Translations under genes and position numbers: made by a program
Part shown: piece by piece, positions 1 to 9,659 of the stretch
How positions within the stretch are numbered: position 1 is the stretch's first letter
Layout of the letters: every line of letters starts with the position of its first letter
Notes under the pieces: generated by a model
What the model was told of the DNA's origin: nothing
Database searches by the model: none
The model's input: the letters and a program-made list of their open reading frames with translations, nothing else
Source of the DNA: an uncultured Acidovorax sp.
GTDB lineage: Bacteria; Pseudomonadota; Gammaproteobacteria; Burkholderiales; Burkholderiaceae_C
DNA: 64,000 nt
Direction of reading: 5' to 3'
Assembly: GCA_913774625.1 (NCBI GenBank)
Contig: CAJYHL010000043.1
Span: forward strand, 1 to 64,000

Positions 1-1
1 C

Positions 2-130
2 ACCGCAGGCCTGCAGGCCGCCGTGCGCGGCGCGCCAGCCGTCTGGCAGCTGCCGGACAGCGGCCCCTTCGTGCCCGAGGCGCAGGGCAGGGCGGTGGCC
101 GGGCGCGCTGTGGAATACTTCCGGCCCTGA
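2..130 (+). CDS. C-terminal end of a CDS, possibly alpha/beta hydrolase
   Basis: Only the last 42 codons are inside the window, ending at TGA 128-130. The tail contains the run LPDSGPFVPE followed by a helix-like stretch. It resembles, from memory, the C-terminal end of haloalkane-dehalogenase-like alpha/beta hydrolases, where GHFVQE carries the catalytic His. Here Pro stands at the His position, so if the family guess is right the protein would be inactive or use a different His. The gene is co-directional with the LD-carboxypeptidase gene 92 bp downstream. The function is not established. Confidence 0.35.
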   Translation, partial: TAGLQAAVRGAPAVWQLPDSGPFVPEAQGRAVAGRAVEYFRP

Positions 131-222
131 CGCCGGCCCGCGCGCTGCGCGGCCTGCCGGCCACGACGATCTTCCAACCGCCATCTTCCGGAGCGGGCCG
201 CGCCTCGCGGCCCGACAGTCCC

Positions 223-1242
223 ATGCCCAAGAAACCAGCTCCCGCCGCATCCACCCCGCCGCAGGGCGACGAGTCCGGCGGCCTGGCCGCCTGCGGCCAC
301 CACCACGGCCCGCAGCACATCTACATCTATTCGCCCTCCGGCGCAGTGCGCGACAAGGCCGCCTTCAAGCGCGGCGTGGCGCGCCTCAAGGCCATGGGCC
401 ATGAGGTGGAGGTGGATGCCGACGCGCTGGCCTCCCACACCCGCTTCGCGGGCGACGACGCCACGCGGCTGGCCGCCATCCACCGCGCGGCTGCCAGCGG
501 CGCCGACGTGGCCCTGATCTCGCGCGGCGGCTACGGGCTCTCGCGCATCCTGCCGGGCATCCGCTACAAGGCCGTCGCCAAGGCCGTGGCCGGCGGCACG
601 CGCTTCGTGGGCCTGAGCGACTTCACGGCCTTCCAGTGCGCCCTGCTGGCGCAGACCGGCGCCACCACCTGGGCCGGCCCCGGGCTGGTGGGCGATCTGG
701 GCTGCGAGGGCGAGCCCGACGACATCATGCTGGCCTGCCTGGACGACCTGTTCACCGGCCACGGCGAAGGCGCCGGCTGGCGCATGAACGCCGAAAAGCC
801 CCGGGCCTCGGGCGAGCCGGCCGTGCGCGACATCTATGTGAAGAGCGCCACGCTCTGGGGCGGCAACCTGGCCATGGTCGCGTCCCTGGTCGGCACGCCC
901 TACCTGCCCGAGCTGCGCGGCGGCATCCTCTTCCTGGAAGACGTGAACGAGCACCCCTTCCGCATCGAGCGCATGCTCACCCAGCTGATGCATGCCGGCG
1001 TGCTGGCCCGCCAGAAGGCCGTGGTGCTGGGCCAGTTCAGCGACTACAAGCTCAGCCCGCACGACAAGGGCTTCAAGCTGCAGAGCGTGGTGGACTGGCT
1101 GCGCACGCAGATCAAGGCCCCGGTGCTCACCAACCTGCCGTTCGGCCATGTACCCACCAAGGTGCTGCTGCCGGTGGGCGCGGACGTGTCCCTGTCGGTC
1201 GAAGGTCGCGATGCGCTGATCTACTGGGGACATGCCCACTGA
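223..1242 (+). CDS. ldcA: LD-carboxypeptidase (peptidase family S66)
   Basis: Murein tetrapeptide carboxypeptidase that removes the terminal D-Ala from the L,D-bonded tetrapeptide during cytoplasmic peptidoglycan recycling. The 339-residue product has the S66 layout: an N-terminal YIYSPSG strand, a nucleophile elbow GLSDFTA with Ser132, a C-terminal domain with the acid in FLEDVNE (Glu239), and the catalytic His in FGHVPTK (His309). The assignment of the three residues follows the known Ser-Glu-His triad of the family. The first 30 residues are a Pro/Ala/Gly-rich extension with a His cluster (CGHHHG), so translation could start later, but no better ATG with a ribosome site is visible. No signal peptide is seen, as expected for a cytoplasmic enzyme. 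Confidence 0.9.
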   Translation: MPKKPAPAASTPPQGDESGGLAACGHHHGPQHIYIYSPSGAVRDKAAFKRGVARLKAMGHEVEVDADALASHTRFAGDDATRLAAIHRAAASGADVALISRGGYGLSRILPGIRYKAVAKAVAGGTRFVGLSDFTAFQCALLAQTGATTWAGPGLVGDLGCEGEPDDIMLACLDDLFTGHGEGAGWRMNAEKPRASGEPAVRDIYVKSATLWGGNLAMVASLVGTPYLPELRGGILFLEDVNEHPFRIERMLTQLMHAGVLARQKAVVLGQFSDYKLSPHDKGFKLQSVVDWLRTQIKAPVLTNLPFGHVPTKVLLPVGADVSLSVEGRDALIYWGHAH

Positions 1243-1333
1243 CATCCGCCGCGCTGCCGACACAGACAGCGGGCAGCATCGGCAAGGCTCCGCCGTGGCC
1301 GGGGCATGAAGACACAGGCAAGAGGACCGCGCG

Positions 1334-3847
1334 ATGGGATGGATTCAAAAGACGGCCGTGGGCCTGGTGGCCACGGCCCTGCTGGCGGGCGCGGTGGCGG
1401 CGGTCTATGTGCAGCGCAGCTTTCCCGCGCTGGACGGCCGCCTGCAGGCCCCCGGGCTGGCGCAGGCCGTGCAGGTGCGCCGCGACGCAGCCGACGTGAC
1501 GCACATCGAGGCCGCCACGCCCTTCGACGCCTGGTATGCGCTGGGCTACGTCCATGCGCAGGAACGCACCTGGCAGCTCGAATTCAACCGCCGGCTGATG
1601 CACGGCGAGCTTTCGGAGCTGTTCGGTCCTGCCACGCTGGACACCGACCGGCTGATGCGCACGCTGGACATCATGGGCGCTGCCCGCCGCCAGTACGAGG
1701 GGCTGCCGCTCTTCGCCCGCGAGGCGCTGCAGGCCTACAGCCGGGGCATCAACGCCTTCCACCAGCACCGCGAACAGGCGCTGCCGCCCGAATTCCTGCT
1801 GCTGGGCGCGAAGCCGGGCGGGGCGGACGGCACGGCCTGGTCGCCCGAGGACAGCGTGGGCTGGACGCTGATGCTGGCGCTGGACCTGGGCGGCAACTGG
1901 GGCAGCGAATTCGCGCGCCTGTCGCTGGCCCGCCAACTGCCCACCGACCGGCTCTGGCAGCTGATGCCGCCATACCCCGGCGAGCAGCCGGCCACGGCCG
2001 TGGACCTGCATGCCCTCTACCAGCGCCTGGGCGTCTATCGCTCGGGCGATGCCCCGCCCGCCGCCGCAGCAGGCGACGACGACACCGACAACGATGCCCG
2101 GGCCGACACCGCGCCCGAGCGGCTGGCCGCGCTGGCGCAGGACATCGCGGCCCAGGCCGGAGATCCGGGCGGGCGCGGCAGCAACAACTGGGTGGTGGCC
2201 GGTACGCGCACCGCGAGCGGCAAGCCGCTGCTGGCCAACGACCCGCACCTGGGCCTGAGCGCGCCGGCCATCTGGTATTTCGCGGGCCTGAAGGCGCCCG
2301 CCGGCCGCGCCAGCGACGGCACGCCGGTCGCCGCCATGGACGTGGTCGGCGCCACGCTGCCGGGCCTGCCCTTCGTGGTGCTGGGCCGCACGGCGCAGGC
2401 CGCCTGGGGCTTCACCAACACCGCGCCCGACGTGCAGGATCTCTACCTGGAGCAGATCGACCCGCAGGACGCGTCGCGCTACCGTACGCCGGACGGCTGG
2501 GCGGCCTTCGGCCGGCGCGAGGAGGTGATCCGCGTGAAGGGCCAGCCCGACGTGCGCCTGACGGTGCGCTCGACGCGCCACGGCCCGGTGCTGAGCGACG
2601 CGCAGCCGGCCACGCACGGCGCCGTTATCGATCTGCGGCGCCATGTGCTGGCGCTGCGCTGGACGGCGCTGGATGCCGACAACCAGACCGCCCTGGCCGG
2701 CCTGCTGGCCAACCAGGCGCAGTCAGTGGACGAGGTATTCCAGGCCTTTTCCCACTACCACTCGCCCATGCAGAACGTGGTGGCGGCCGACGTGCAGGGC
2801 CATATCCGCTTCAAGGCCATGGGCCGCGTGCCCTTGCGCGGCCCGGACAACGACCTGCGCGGCGTGGCGCCGGCGCCCGGCTGGGACGCGCGCTACGACT
2901 GGCAGGGCTGGCTGCCGCTGGCCGACACGCCCGAGGACGACGGCGCCGCGCGCGGCTGGATCGCCACCGCCAACCAGCGCGTCACGCCGCCCGGCTACCC
3001 CTTTTTCCTGACCGGCGACTGGACGCCGCCCTACCGCTACGACCGCATCGCCGAACGGCTCGAAGCCACGCCGCGCCACGACGTGGCCAGCATGCGCGCG
3101 CTGCAGCAGGACACCGTCTCGCTGGCCGCGCAGCGGCTGCTGCCTCAGCTGCGTGCCGCTGCAGCGTCCAGCCATCCGCTGGCCGGCGCCGCCCGCGCCC
3201 AGCTGCAGGGCTGGAACGGCGACATGCGTGCCGACAGCGCGGCGCCGCTGATCTTCGCGGCCTGGGCCGACGAGCTGGCGCGCGGCCTGCTGCGCCCGCG
3301 CCTGGGCGGCGAGCGCTTCGCCGCGCTCTACGGCCGGCGCGACTTCCGCGCGGCGGTGGAAGGCATCCTCGAGCGCAACGACGCATGGTGGTGCCAGCCG
3401 CTCAGCTGCGCGCAGCAGGGCAGCGCGGCGCTGGACCGTGCGCTGCAGCGCCTGGCCACGGCCTATGGCGCCGATCCGGCCCGCTGGCGCTGGGGCGCGG
3501 CGCATCCGGCCGTCAGCCAGCACCGGCCCTTCGACAACGTGCCGCTGCTGGCGCCGTTCTTCGACGTCAGCGTGCCGTCGCCCGGCGATACCTACACGGT
3601 CGATGTGGGCCAGTACAACCCGGGCAATCCGCGCGAGCCCTTCGTGAGCCACCATGCGCCGTCGCTGCGAGCGGTCTACGATCTGGCCGACCCCGAGCGC
3701 TCGCTCTTCATCTACCAGACGGGGCAGAGCGGCCTGGTCTTCTCGCCGCGCTACCGCGACATGGCCCGGGCCTGGGCGCAGGGCGGCATGCGGCCGCTGC
3801 AGCTGGAGCCGGCGCACTTCGCGCACCGGCTGGTGCTGGCGCCCTGA
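1334..3847 (+). CDS. Penicillin acylase family protein (Ntn-hydrolase)
   Basis: Member of the penicillin G acylase / acyl-homoserine-lactone acylase family, which hydrolyses amide bonds between an acyl side chain and an amine. The 837-residue precursor starts with a short positive N-terminus and a hydrophobic segment (about residues 6-25), giving export or membrane anchoring to the periplasm. The autoprocessing site is visible as GRGSNNWVV. Ser283 would become the N-terminal nucleophile of the beta chain after removal of the linker, which is rich in Ala and acidic residues (about 238-280). The motif NDPHL lies just after it, as in the family. AAGAGGA lies shortly before the ATG. Substrate cannot be told: penicillin G, cephalosporin side chains and acyl-homoserine lactones are all possible. 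Confidence 0.88.
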   Translation: MGWIQKTAVGLVATALLAGAVAAVYVQRSFPALDGRLQAPGLAQAVQVRRDAADVTHIEAATPFDAWYALGYVHAQERTWQLEFNRRLMHGELSELFGPATLDTDRLMRTLDIMGAARRQYEGLPLFAREALQAYSRGINAFHQHREQALPPEFLLLGAKPGGADGTAWSPEDSVGWTLMLALDLGGNWGSEFARLSLARQLPTDRLWQLMPPYPGEQPATAVDLHALYQRLGVYRSGDAPPAAAAGDDDTDNDARADTAPERLAALAQDIAAQAGDPGGRGSNNWVVAGTRTASGKPLLANDPHLGLSAPAIWYFAGLKAPAGRASDGTPVAAMDVVGATLPGLPFVVLGRTAQAAWGFTNTAPDVQDLYLEQIDPQDASRYRTPDGWAAFGRREEVIRVKGQPDVRLTVRSTRHGPVLSDAQPATHGAVIDLRRHVLALRWTALDADNQTALAGLLANQAQSVDEVFQAFSHYHSPMQNVVAADVQGHIRFKAMGRVPLRGPDNDLRGVAPAPGWDARYDWQGWLPLADTPEDDGAARGWIATANQRVTPPGYPFFLTGDWTPPYRYDRIAERLEATPRHDVASMRALQQDTVSLAAQRLLPQLRAAAASSHPLAGAARAQLQGWNGDMRADSAAPLIFAAWADELARGLLRPRLGGERFAALYGRRDFRAAVEGILERNDAWWCQPLSCAQQGSAALDRALQRLATAYGADPARWRWGAAHPAVSQHRPFDNVPLLAPFFDVSVPSPGDTYTVDVGQYNPGNPREPFVSHHAPSLRAVYDLADPERSLFIYQTGQSGLVFSPRYRDMARAWAQGGMRPLQLEPAHFAHRLVLAP

Positions 3848-3862
3848 ACACGTTCTGAGCGC

Positions 3863-4645
3863 TCAGCGGATGGACAGGGCTGCTGCCGCCTGCGCCAGCT
3901 GATCGCGCGCGGCCTGCAGATCGGCTTCCAGCGGCCGGTCCAGGCGGCGGATGAAGGGGCAGGTCAGCACGGCCAGCGCCTGGCCCTGCGGCCCCAGCAC
4001 CGGCATGGAGAGGTCGATCACGCCGAAGGCCTGCTGGCTGTCGCCCTGCCACCAGCCCCGGGCGCGGATGCCCTCCAGGATGGTGTGCAGCTCCGCGGCC
4101 TGCATCGGCGCGTCGCCCTTGGCGCCGCTCTCCGGGCTTTCCAGCGCCTGGTGCTCGGCCAGCATTTCGGCGCGCCGCTCCTCGGTCTGGAAGGCCAGCA
4201 TGACGTGGCCCGAGCCGGTGTCGATCAGGCTCACCCGCACGCCCAGCCGTATCGACAGCCCCCAGTTGCCCGGGCCGTTGACCTGGGCCACCACGGTGAT
4301 GCCACCCCGGTTGTAGACCCCCAGATGGCAGGACTGCTGGGCCGCCGTGGCGAAGCCTTCCATCACCGGCAGGGCCTGCGACACCATGCGCTCCATGGGC
4401 GGGTGGCTGTGGCCCAGCACGAAGAGCTTGAGGCTGAGCGCGTAGCGGTCGCCCTGGGGCGAGCGGGTGACGTAGTCGCGCGCCACCAGCCGCTCCAGCA
4501 TGCGGTAGATCTCGCCGGGGCTGCGGCCCATGGCCTTGACGATCTCGGCACGTGTCAGACCGTGGGGCTGGCCTGCCAGCAGCTCGAGGATGTCCAGCCC
4601 CTTGTCCAGGGCGGGAGCGCGGTAGCGATCGGTTTCTTCTGTCAT
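3863..4645 (-). CDS. IclR-family transcriptional regulator
   Basis: A 260-residue product with an N-terminal winged helix-turn-helix (about residues 8-65, LDKGLDILELLAG followed by GLTRAEIVKAMG and IYRMLERL) and a C-terminal IclR effector domain (about 80-255) containing the family-typical SLIDTGSGHVMLAF region. I chose the start MTEETDRY because the ATG falls a normal distance before the HTH; the frame stays open upstream to 4960, so a longer form is not excluded, and no clear ribosome site marks this start. The gene is divergent from the porin gene, with a 390-bp gap holding an inverted repeat (4821-4837) that could be its operator. Control of the porin is therefore a reasonable inference, not shown. 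It is convergent with the acylase gene, with 15 bp between the stops. Confidence 0.85.
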   Translation of the reverse strand: MTEETDRYRAPALDKGLDILELLAGQPHGLTRAEIVKAMGRSPGEIYRMLERLVARDYVTRSPQGDRYALSLKLFVLGHSHPPMERMVSQALPVMEGFATAAQQSCHLGVYNRGGITVVAQVNGPGNWGLSIRLGVRVSLIDTGSGHVMLAFQTEERRAEMLAEHQALESPESGAKGDAPMQAAELHTILEGIRARGWWQGDSQQAFGVIDLSMPVLGPQGQALAVLTCPFIRRLDRPLEADLQAARDQLAQAAAALSIR

Positions 4646-4810
4646 GGAGGGCAGTAGGAAGGTAGGGGCTGGCACCGGGCCGGCATGCGCGGCGATGCAG
4701 CGGATTCTGTGGGCAATCGTGCGCCGCCGTGTGGCGCACTGTCGCAGTGGCATCTCCGCCACGGCAGCAGGGTATCTCCTCATTGGCGCCTGATGCTGCA
4801 ACTTCTTACA

Positions 4811-4839
4811 TTGTTTGCTGATGAACGAGCAGTTCATAT
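4811..4839 (+). promoter_or_regulatory. Candidate porin promoter with IclR-type operator
   Basis: The 390-bp gap between the IclR gene and the porin gene has no credible ORF. In it ATGAAC and GTTCAT form a perfect 6-bp inverted repeat spaced by GAGCA (4821-4837). It sits between TTGTTT (4811-4816) and TCATAT (4834-4839), which are 17 bp apart and could be -35 and -10 boxes on the plus strand. A repressor bound here would cover the spacer. Start site and binding are inferred; the porin leader would then be nearly 200 nt long. Confidence 0.4.
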
Positions 4840-5035
4840 CTGCAATCGGTGGCGCCATCGCAAGACGTGGCGTTGCCGGCTGCCGTCCATACGGTCGGCA
4901 GTCCGATGGTTCCCGGCGCGAGGCCCCGCGCCGAGAGCCGGCGGCGCGTATGCGCGCCATGGGTGGGGGGCGACTGCCGGGCGCGGCCCGGCGTTTTTAT
5001 TCGATAAGCAAGTCACTACAACGGAGATGAACGAC

Positions 5036-6103
5036 ATGAACCCGCATTTCAAGAAAACCCTCACGGCTGCGGCCGCCCTGCTGGCCGTGGCAGGCGCGCT
5101 GCCCGGCGCCGCGCACGCGCAGTCCGCCGTCACGCTCTACGGCCGCGTGGTGGCCGGCGTGGAATACATCAACAAGATCGCCGACCCGACCACCGGCCAG
5201 ACCAGCTCGCTCACCCGCGCCGCCGACAACCAGTGGGGCACGAGCATGATCGGCTTCCGCGGCAAGGAGGACCTGGGTGGCGGCCTGAGCGCCGTGTTCA
5301 ACCTGGAAGGCGGCTTCAGCGCCACCAAGGGCACGACCGGCACCGCGTTCTTCAACCGCCGTTCGCTGGTGGGCCTGAGCAGCAACAGCTGGGGTACCCT
5401 GATGCTGGGCAAGAACCTCTTCAACAGCAACGACGTCTGGAACATCGACCCGACGGGCCAGCAGTTCATGAGCAGTTCCACGCTGGTGCGCGGCCGCAAC
5501 TGGCCGGGCGTGAACAACCTGATCGAATACACCACGCCGAACTTCGGTGGCTTCACCGCCAACCTGCAGGTCGGCCTGGGCGAGCAGCCGGGCTCGAACA
5601 AGAAGCTGCGCAACGAAGGCCTGTCGCTGGCCTATGCCGCGAACAACCTGGAACTGCGCGCCATGTTCAACAACCGGCACGACGCCAACGGCAACTACAG
5701 CGACGCCTATGCCTTCTCGAAGGAGGCCATCCTGGGTGGCACCTACCGCATCGGAGCGGCCAAGCTGTTCGCGGCCTACGACTACATCACGGCACCTGAC
5801 GCCGCCGCCGGCGCACCCAGCAAGCTCAAGCACGGCTGGCTGGGCGTGCGCTACGACCTGACGCCTGCCCTGACCCTGATCGGCGCCGCCTACCGCGTGA
5901 ACGCCAACCGCAACAACGGCAATGCCACGCTGCTGATGGTGGGCGCGGACTACTACCTGTCCAAGCGCACCTTCCTGTACGCATCGCTGGGCGGCGTGAA
6001 CAACAGCTCCACCGCCAACTACGCCGCCGATGTCACGGTCAACGGCCCGGGCGCCGGCGCATCGCAGCGCGCCATGTACGTAGGCATGGGCCACTCGTTC
6101 TGA
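5036..6103 (+). CDS. Gram-negative porin, Omp32-like
   Basis: General diffusion porin of the outer membrane, of the 16-strand trimeric type usual in Burkholderiales. I chose the ATG at 5036 because ACGGAG (5021-5026) lies 9 nt upstream; an in-frame ATG at 5027 sits too close to that site. The 355-residue product opens with a clean signal peptide (about 26 residues, ending in AHA before QSAVTLYG) and then the porin start VTLYGRVVAGVEY. It ends in GMGHSF, with the terminal Phe used for BAM-dependent assembly. Typical loop and strand patterns such as GFRGKEDLGGGLSAVFNLEGGF (read in two halves) and the FFNRRSLVGL constriction region are present. A rho-independent terminator follows 57 bp after the stop. 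Confidence 0.92.
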   Translation: MNPHFKKTLTAAAALLAVAGALPGAAHAQSAVTLYGRVVAGVEYINKIADPTTGQTSSLTRAADNQWGTSMIGFRGKEDLGGGLSAVFNLEGGFSATKGTTGTAFFNRRSLVGLSSNSWGTLMLGKNLFNSNDVWNIDPTGQQFMSSSTLVRGRNWPGVNNLIEYTTPNFGGFTANLQVGLGEQPGSNKKLRNEGLSLAYAANNLELRAMFNNRHDANGNYSDAYAFSKEAILGGTYRIGAAKLFAAYDYITAPDAAAGAPSKLKHGWLGVRYDLTPALTLIGAAYRVNANRNNGNATLLMVGADYYLSKRTFLYASLGGVNNSSTANYAADVTVNGPGAGASQRAMYVGMGHSF

Positions 6104-6159
6104 CGCGGGCCGCATCACGAGTTTCTGAGTTTTCATTGCGAGCCGGCTGACCGGCATTG

Positions 6160-6192
6160 GGGCTGCTATGCAGGACATGGCAGCCCTTTTTT
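6160..6192 (+). terminator. Rho-independent terminator of the porin gene
   Basis: GGGCTGC (6160-6166) pairs with GCAGCCC (6180-6186) across a 13-nt loop and is followed directly by six T (6187-6192). It lies 57 bp after the porin stop and ahead of the convergent chemoreceptor gene. Confidence 0.85.
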
Positions 6193-6264
6193 CCTTCCTG
6201 CCACGGCGCCGGGCGCAGCAAAAAAAGAAGGAAAGAAAAAATAGTGGCGGGCGCGAAAGCGTTC

Positions 6265-7839
6265 TCAGCCCAGCTGCGGCAGCCGGTGCATGGCGCGGCC
6301 TTCGTCGCCGGTCCTGAAGGCCGCGACGGTGCTGCGCAGGCTGCCGGTCTGATGTTTGAGCTTCATGGCGACCGCGGCCACTTCCTCGACCGCCGCGGCG
6401 TTGCCCTGCGTCACCGTGTCCATCTGGCTGATGGCTTCGGAGATCTGGCTCACGCCCGTGCTCTGCTCGGCCGATGCGCGGGAGATCTCCGTCATCATCT
6501 GCGCCACCTTGCCCACTGCGGACATGGCCTGCTCCAGCGTGCCGCCGGCCTCTTCGACCAGCTGCGTGCCGGTGCGCACCTGGCTGGCCGAATCCTCGAT
6601 CAGCGCCTTGATCTCCTTGGCGGCGGTGGCGCTGCGCTGGGCCAATACCCGCACCTCGCTGGCCACCACGGCGAAGCCCCGGCCCTGCTCGCCGGCGCGG
6701 GCGGCTTCCACCGCCGCGTTCAGCGCCAGGATATTGGTCTGGAAGGCGATGCCGTCGATCACGCTGGTGATGTCGCCGATCTTGCGCGAGCTGCTGTTCA
6801 CCACGTTCATGTTGTCCGCCATGCGCGAGAAAACCGAGCGGCTCTGCTCCATCAGCGCGGCCGCATCGCTGGCCGTGCGGTCGGCCTGCGCGGAATTGGT
6901 GGCGTTCAGTTCGATGGTGCGGGTGAGCTCTTCCATGCTGGCCGCGGTTTCCTCCAGCGACGCGGCCTGCTCCTCGGTGCGCGAAGACAGGTCCACGTTG
7001 CCGCTGGAGATCTCTTCGGCGCCGTCGGCGATGGCGTCGGCGCTGCTGCGGATCTCGGCCACCATGCGCGCCAGCTGGGCCTGCATCTGGCCGATGCTGT
7101 GCATCAGGCTCTCCTGGTCGCCCCGGCGCAGCGGCACGGGCTCGTCGAGATGGCCCCGCGAGATGCGCTGTGCGATCGCGGCTGCCTGGGCGGGCTCGCC
7201 GCCCAGCGTGCGCACGATGGAGCGGCTGAAATACCAGGCCAGCGCGCCCAGCACGAGCACGGCGGCGCCCAGGATGCCCGCCATCACGCGGGCCTCGCGC
7301 CAGAAGGCCTGTTCGATGTCCTGCGTGAAGAAGCCCGTGCCCACCCACCAGCCCCAAGGCTCGAAGGCATAGACCCCGTTGAGCTTGGGCGCCATCTCGC
7401 CCGAAGGCAGCTGGGCGCGGATGCTGGCGATGCCCATGCCGTTCTCGCCTTCGCGCATGGCCTTGATGTAGGCGTCGGTGTCGGAGCTGCCGTCCATGGC
7501 CTTGCCGGAGGACTGCGTCCCGATGACCTTGGGGTTGAAGTGCGCCAGGTTCAGGCCTGCAGGCGTGCGTACCCAGTAATAGCTGCGCTGTTTGTCGTTG
7601 AGGAAGATCAGCGCCTGCTTGGCCGCCTCCTGCGCCTGATCGCGGGTCAGGCTGCCGCTCTTTTCCAGATCGTAGTAGTGGCCCAGCAGCGTGCGGGAGA
7701 TGCTCAGCATGTTGAAGATCTGGGCCCGCCGCTCATCTATGCCGTAGGAGCGCAGCTTGACCAGGGAGATCACGCCCAGCGCGCAGAGCATGAGGATGGC
7801 CGCTAGGGAAAAGACGAGGAGGCGGGTGGCGACTTTCAT
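6265..7839 (-). CDS. Methyl-accepting chemotaxis protein, Cache sensor
   Basis: Transmembrane chemoreceptor of 524 residues that signals through CheA/CheW. It has a first membrane segment at about 8-30, a periplasmic single-Cache-type domain at about 35-185 ([20 protein letters not shown], then [21 protein letters not shown], then GWWVGTGFF), a second membrane segment at about 193-212, a HAMP domain, and the cytoplasmic hairpin. The conserved hairpin tip ([20 protein letters not shown], then [17 protein letters not shown]) is intact. No C-terminal CheR/CheB-tethering pentapeptide is seen. The ATG at 7839 is preceded by AAAGAG 8 nt upstream; the frame continues upstream without a better start. 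The Cache domain suggests a small carboxylate ligand, which is an inference. No che genes are nearby. Confidence 0.93.
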   Translation of the reverse strand: MKVATRLLVFSLAAILMLCALGVISLVKLRSYGIDERRAQIFNMLSISRTLLGHYYDLEKSGSLTRDQAQEAAKQALIFLNDKQRSYYWVRTPAGLNLAHFNPKVIGTQSSGKAMDGSSDTDAYIKAMREGENGMGIASIRAQLPSGEMAPKLNGVYAFEPWGWWVGTGFFTQDIEQAFWREARVMAGILGAAVLVLGALAWYFSRSIVRTLGGEPAQAAAIAQRISRGHLDEPVPLRRGDQESLMHSIGQMQAQLARMVAEIRSSADAIADGAEEISSGNVDLSSRTEEQAASLEETAASMEELTRTIELNATNSAQADRTASDAAALMEQSRSVFSRMADNMNVVNSSSRKIGDITSVIDGIAFQTNILALNAAVEAARAGEQGRGFAVVASEVRVLAQRSATAAKEIKALIEDSASQVRTGTQLVEEAGGTLEQAMSAVGKVAQMMTEISRASAEQSTGVSQISEAISQMDTVTQGNAAAVEEVAAVAMKLKHQTGSLRSTVAAFRTGDEGRAMHRLPQLG

Positions 7840-7909
7840 GGCTTGCACTCTTTGCAGAAGATGTTGGAGGGGCGTGGCATGCTGTGATCCGCTGCGCCAT
7901 GGCGGCGCG

Positions 7910-7934
7910 GCACCGCCTCCTGAAGAGGCGGTGC
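7910..7934. other. Perfect 10-bp hairpin in the chemoreceptor leader
   Basis: GCACCGCCTC (7910-7919) pairs perfectly with GAGGCGGTGC (7925-7934) around the loop CTGAA. It lies 71 bp upstream of the chemoreceptor start codon and has no T tract on either side, so it does not look like a standard terminator. A GC-rich near-palindrome (GGGCGCC/GGGCGCCC, around 8008-8025) follows toward the end of the DUF853 gene and may help to end that transcript. Confidence 0.4.
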
Positions 7935-8079
7935 GCGCGGGGTCGCCGGGGCAACTGCTGCCCTGCACATGCTGCAACGAGGTTAACACCATGAAACTGG
8001 GCGCCCTCCGGGGCGCCCGGCCCTTCGGCCGCCCCTGCCGCGCCTGATTGCGGCAATTTCGCCAGCTGGAATCCGCGCC

Positions 8080-9588
8080 TCAGCGCCGCTTGCCCCCGAA
8101 AAGGTTGCCCAGCACGCCGCGCAGGATCTCCTTGCCCAGCGAGGTGCCCATGGTGCGCACGGCCGACCGGGCCATGGTCTGCACCAGCCCGTCGTGCTTG
8201 CCGCCGCGCGGACCGGTGGTGCCGAACAGCACGTCGTTGAGCCCGCTCATCAGGCTGCCGCTGCCTGCCTCCTGGCCGCTGCCGGTGCCCGCAGCGGGCG
8301 CGGGGCCTGCGCCGTCGGCACGGCCGCGCAGCTTCTCGTAGGCCGATTCCCGGTCCACGGCCTGTTCATAGACGCCCGCCACCAGCGACTGCGCCATCAG
8401 CGCCTGCCGCTGCTGCGGCGTGATGGGGCCGATCTGGCTGCCCGGCGGCAGCACGAAGGCGCGCTCGGTCACGCAGGGGCGGCCCTTGGCGTCCAGCAGG
8501 CTGACCAGGGCCTCGCCTACGGCCAGCTCGGTGATGGCGGCCTCGATGTCCAGCCCGGGCTTGGGGCGCATGGTGGTGGCCGTGGCCTTCACCGCCTTCT
8601 GGTCGCGCGGGGTGAAGGCGCGCAGCGCATGCTGCACGCGGTTGCCCAGCTGCGCCAGCACGCTGTCGGGAATGTCCAGCGGGTTCTGGGTGACGAAATA
8701 CACGCCCACGCCCTTGGAGCGCACCAGCCGCACCACGAGTTCGATGCGTTCGACCAGCACCTTGGGCGCCTCGTTGAAGAGCAGGTGGGCCTCGTCGAAG
8801 AAGAACACCAGCTTCGGCTGCTCGGGGTCGCCGATCTCGGGCAGCGTCTCGAACAGCTCGGACAGCATCCATAAGAGGAACGTGGCGTAGAGGCGCGGCG
8901 AATTCATCAGCTTGTCGGCCGCCAGCACGTTCACCACGCCCCGGCCGTCCACCGTCTGCATGAAGTCGCTGATGTTCAGCATGGGTTCGCCGAAGAACTT
9001 GTCGCCGCCCTGGGATTCGATCTGCAGCAGCCCGCGCTGGATGGCGCCCACGCTGGCGGCGCTGATGTTGCCGTAGGTGGTGGTGAAGTCCTTGGCGTTC
9101 TCGCCCACGTGGGCGAGCATGGCGCGCAGGTCCTTCAGGTCGAGCAGCAGCAGTTGCTGGTCGTCGGCGATCTTGAACACCAGGTTGAGCACGCCCAGCT
9201 GCGTCTCGTTCAGGTTCAGCATGCGGCCCAGTAGCAGCGGGCCCATGTCGGACACCGTGGCGCGCACTGGGTGGCCCTGCTCGCCGAACACGTCCCAGAG
9301 CGTGGTGGGGCAGGCCACGGGCTCGGGCAGCGGCAGGCCGCGCTCGGCCAGGGTGGCGGCCAGCTTCTCGCCGATGCGGCCCGTCTGGCTGATGCCCGTG
9401 AGGTCGCCCTTCACGTCGGCCATGAAGACGGGCACGCCGATGCGCGAGAAGCCCTCGGCCAGCGACTGCAGCGTCACCGTCTTGCCGGTGCCGGTGGCGC
9501 CCGTGATGAGCCCGTGGCGGTTGGCCAGCGCGGGCAGCAGATGGCATTCGGCGGTGCCCGAACGGGCGATCAGGATGGGTTCGGCCAT
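8080..9588 (-). CDS. HerA/FtsK-type ATPase, DUF853 family (YjgR-like)
   Basis: A 502-residue P-loop NTPase of the HerA/VirB4/FtsK superfamily (DUF853, annotated in many genomes as helicase HerA C-terminal domain protein). The Walker A motif GATGTGKT is at residues 30-37, and the Walker B sequence [11 protein letters not shown] lies around residue 266. A Q/N sensor-like stretch [20 protein letters not shown] and an arginine-rich [11 protein letters not shown] segment follow. The C-terminus is a linker rich in Gly/Ala followed by a basic tail (NLFGGKRR). The cellular role of DUF853 proteins is not known. It is divergent from yebC with 71 bp between starts, and no HerA partner nuclease (NurA) is nearby. 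Confidence 0.88.
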   Translation of the reverse strand: MAEPILIARSGTAECHLLPALANRHGLITGATGTGKTVTLQSLAEGFSRIGVPVFMADVKGDLTGISQTGRIGEKLAATLAERGLPLPEPVACPTTLWDVFGEQGHPVRATVSDMGPLLLGRMLNLNETQLGVLNLVFKIADDQQLLLLDLKDLRAMLAHVGENAKDFTTTYGNISAASVGAIQRGLLQIESQGGDKFFGEPMLNISDFMQTVDGRGVVNVLAADKLMNSPRLYATFLLWMLSELFETLPEIGDPEQPKLVFFFDEAHLLFNEAPKVLVERIELVVRLVRSKGVGVYFVTQNPLDIPDSVLAQLGNRVQHALRAFTPRDQKAVKATATTMRPKPGLDIEAAITELAVGEALVSLLDAKGRPCVTERAFVLPPGSQIGPITPQQRQALMAQSLVAGVYEQAVDRESAYEKLRGRADGAGPAPAAGTGSGQEAGSGSLMSGLNDVLFGTTGPRGGKHDGLVQTMARSAVRTMGTSLGKEILRGVLGNLFGGKRR

Positions 9589-9659
9589 GATGGTAGGACA
9601 GTCAAAAGTAAAATCGCAGGCTGAAGATTAATACAGCACGAAAAGCAAGAAGGACACCC

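Noticed and set aside
1127-2644. A 505-codon minus-strand frame over the acylase gene
   Set aside because: Its translation resembles no family, and it is antisense to the penicillin acylase gene with clear motifs on the plus strand.
3846-3855. AACACGTTCT next to the IclR gene end, and a similar word near 53032, as extra copies of the palindromic element's end
   Set aside because: Only about 10 bp match the 19-bp repeat and no inner stems are present, so chance or a faint relic cannot be told apart.
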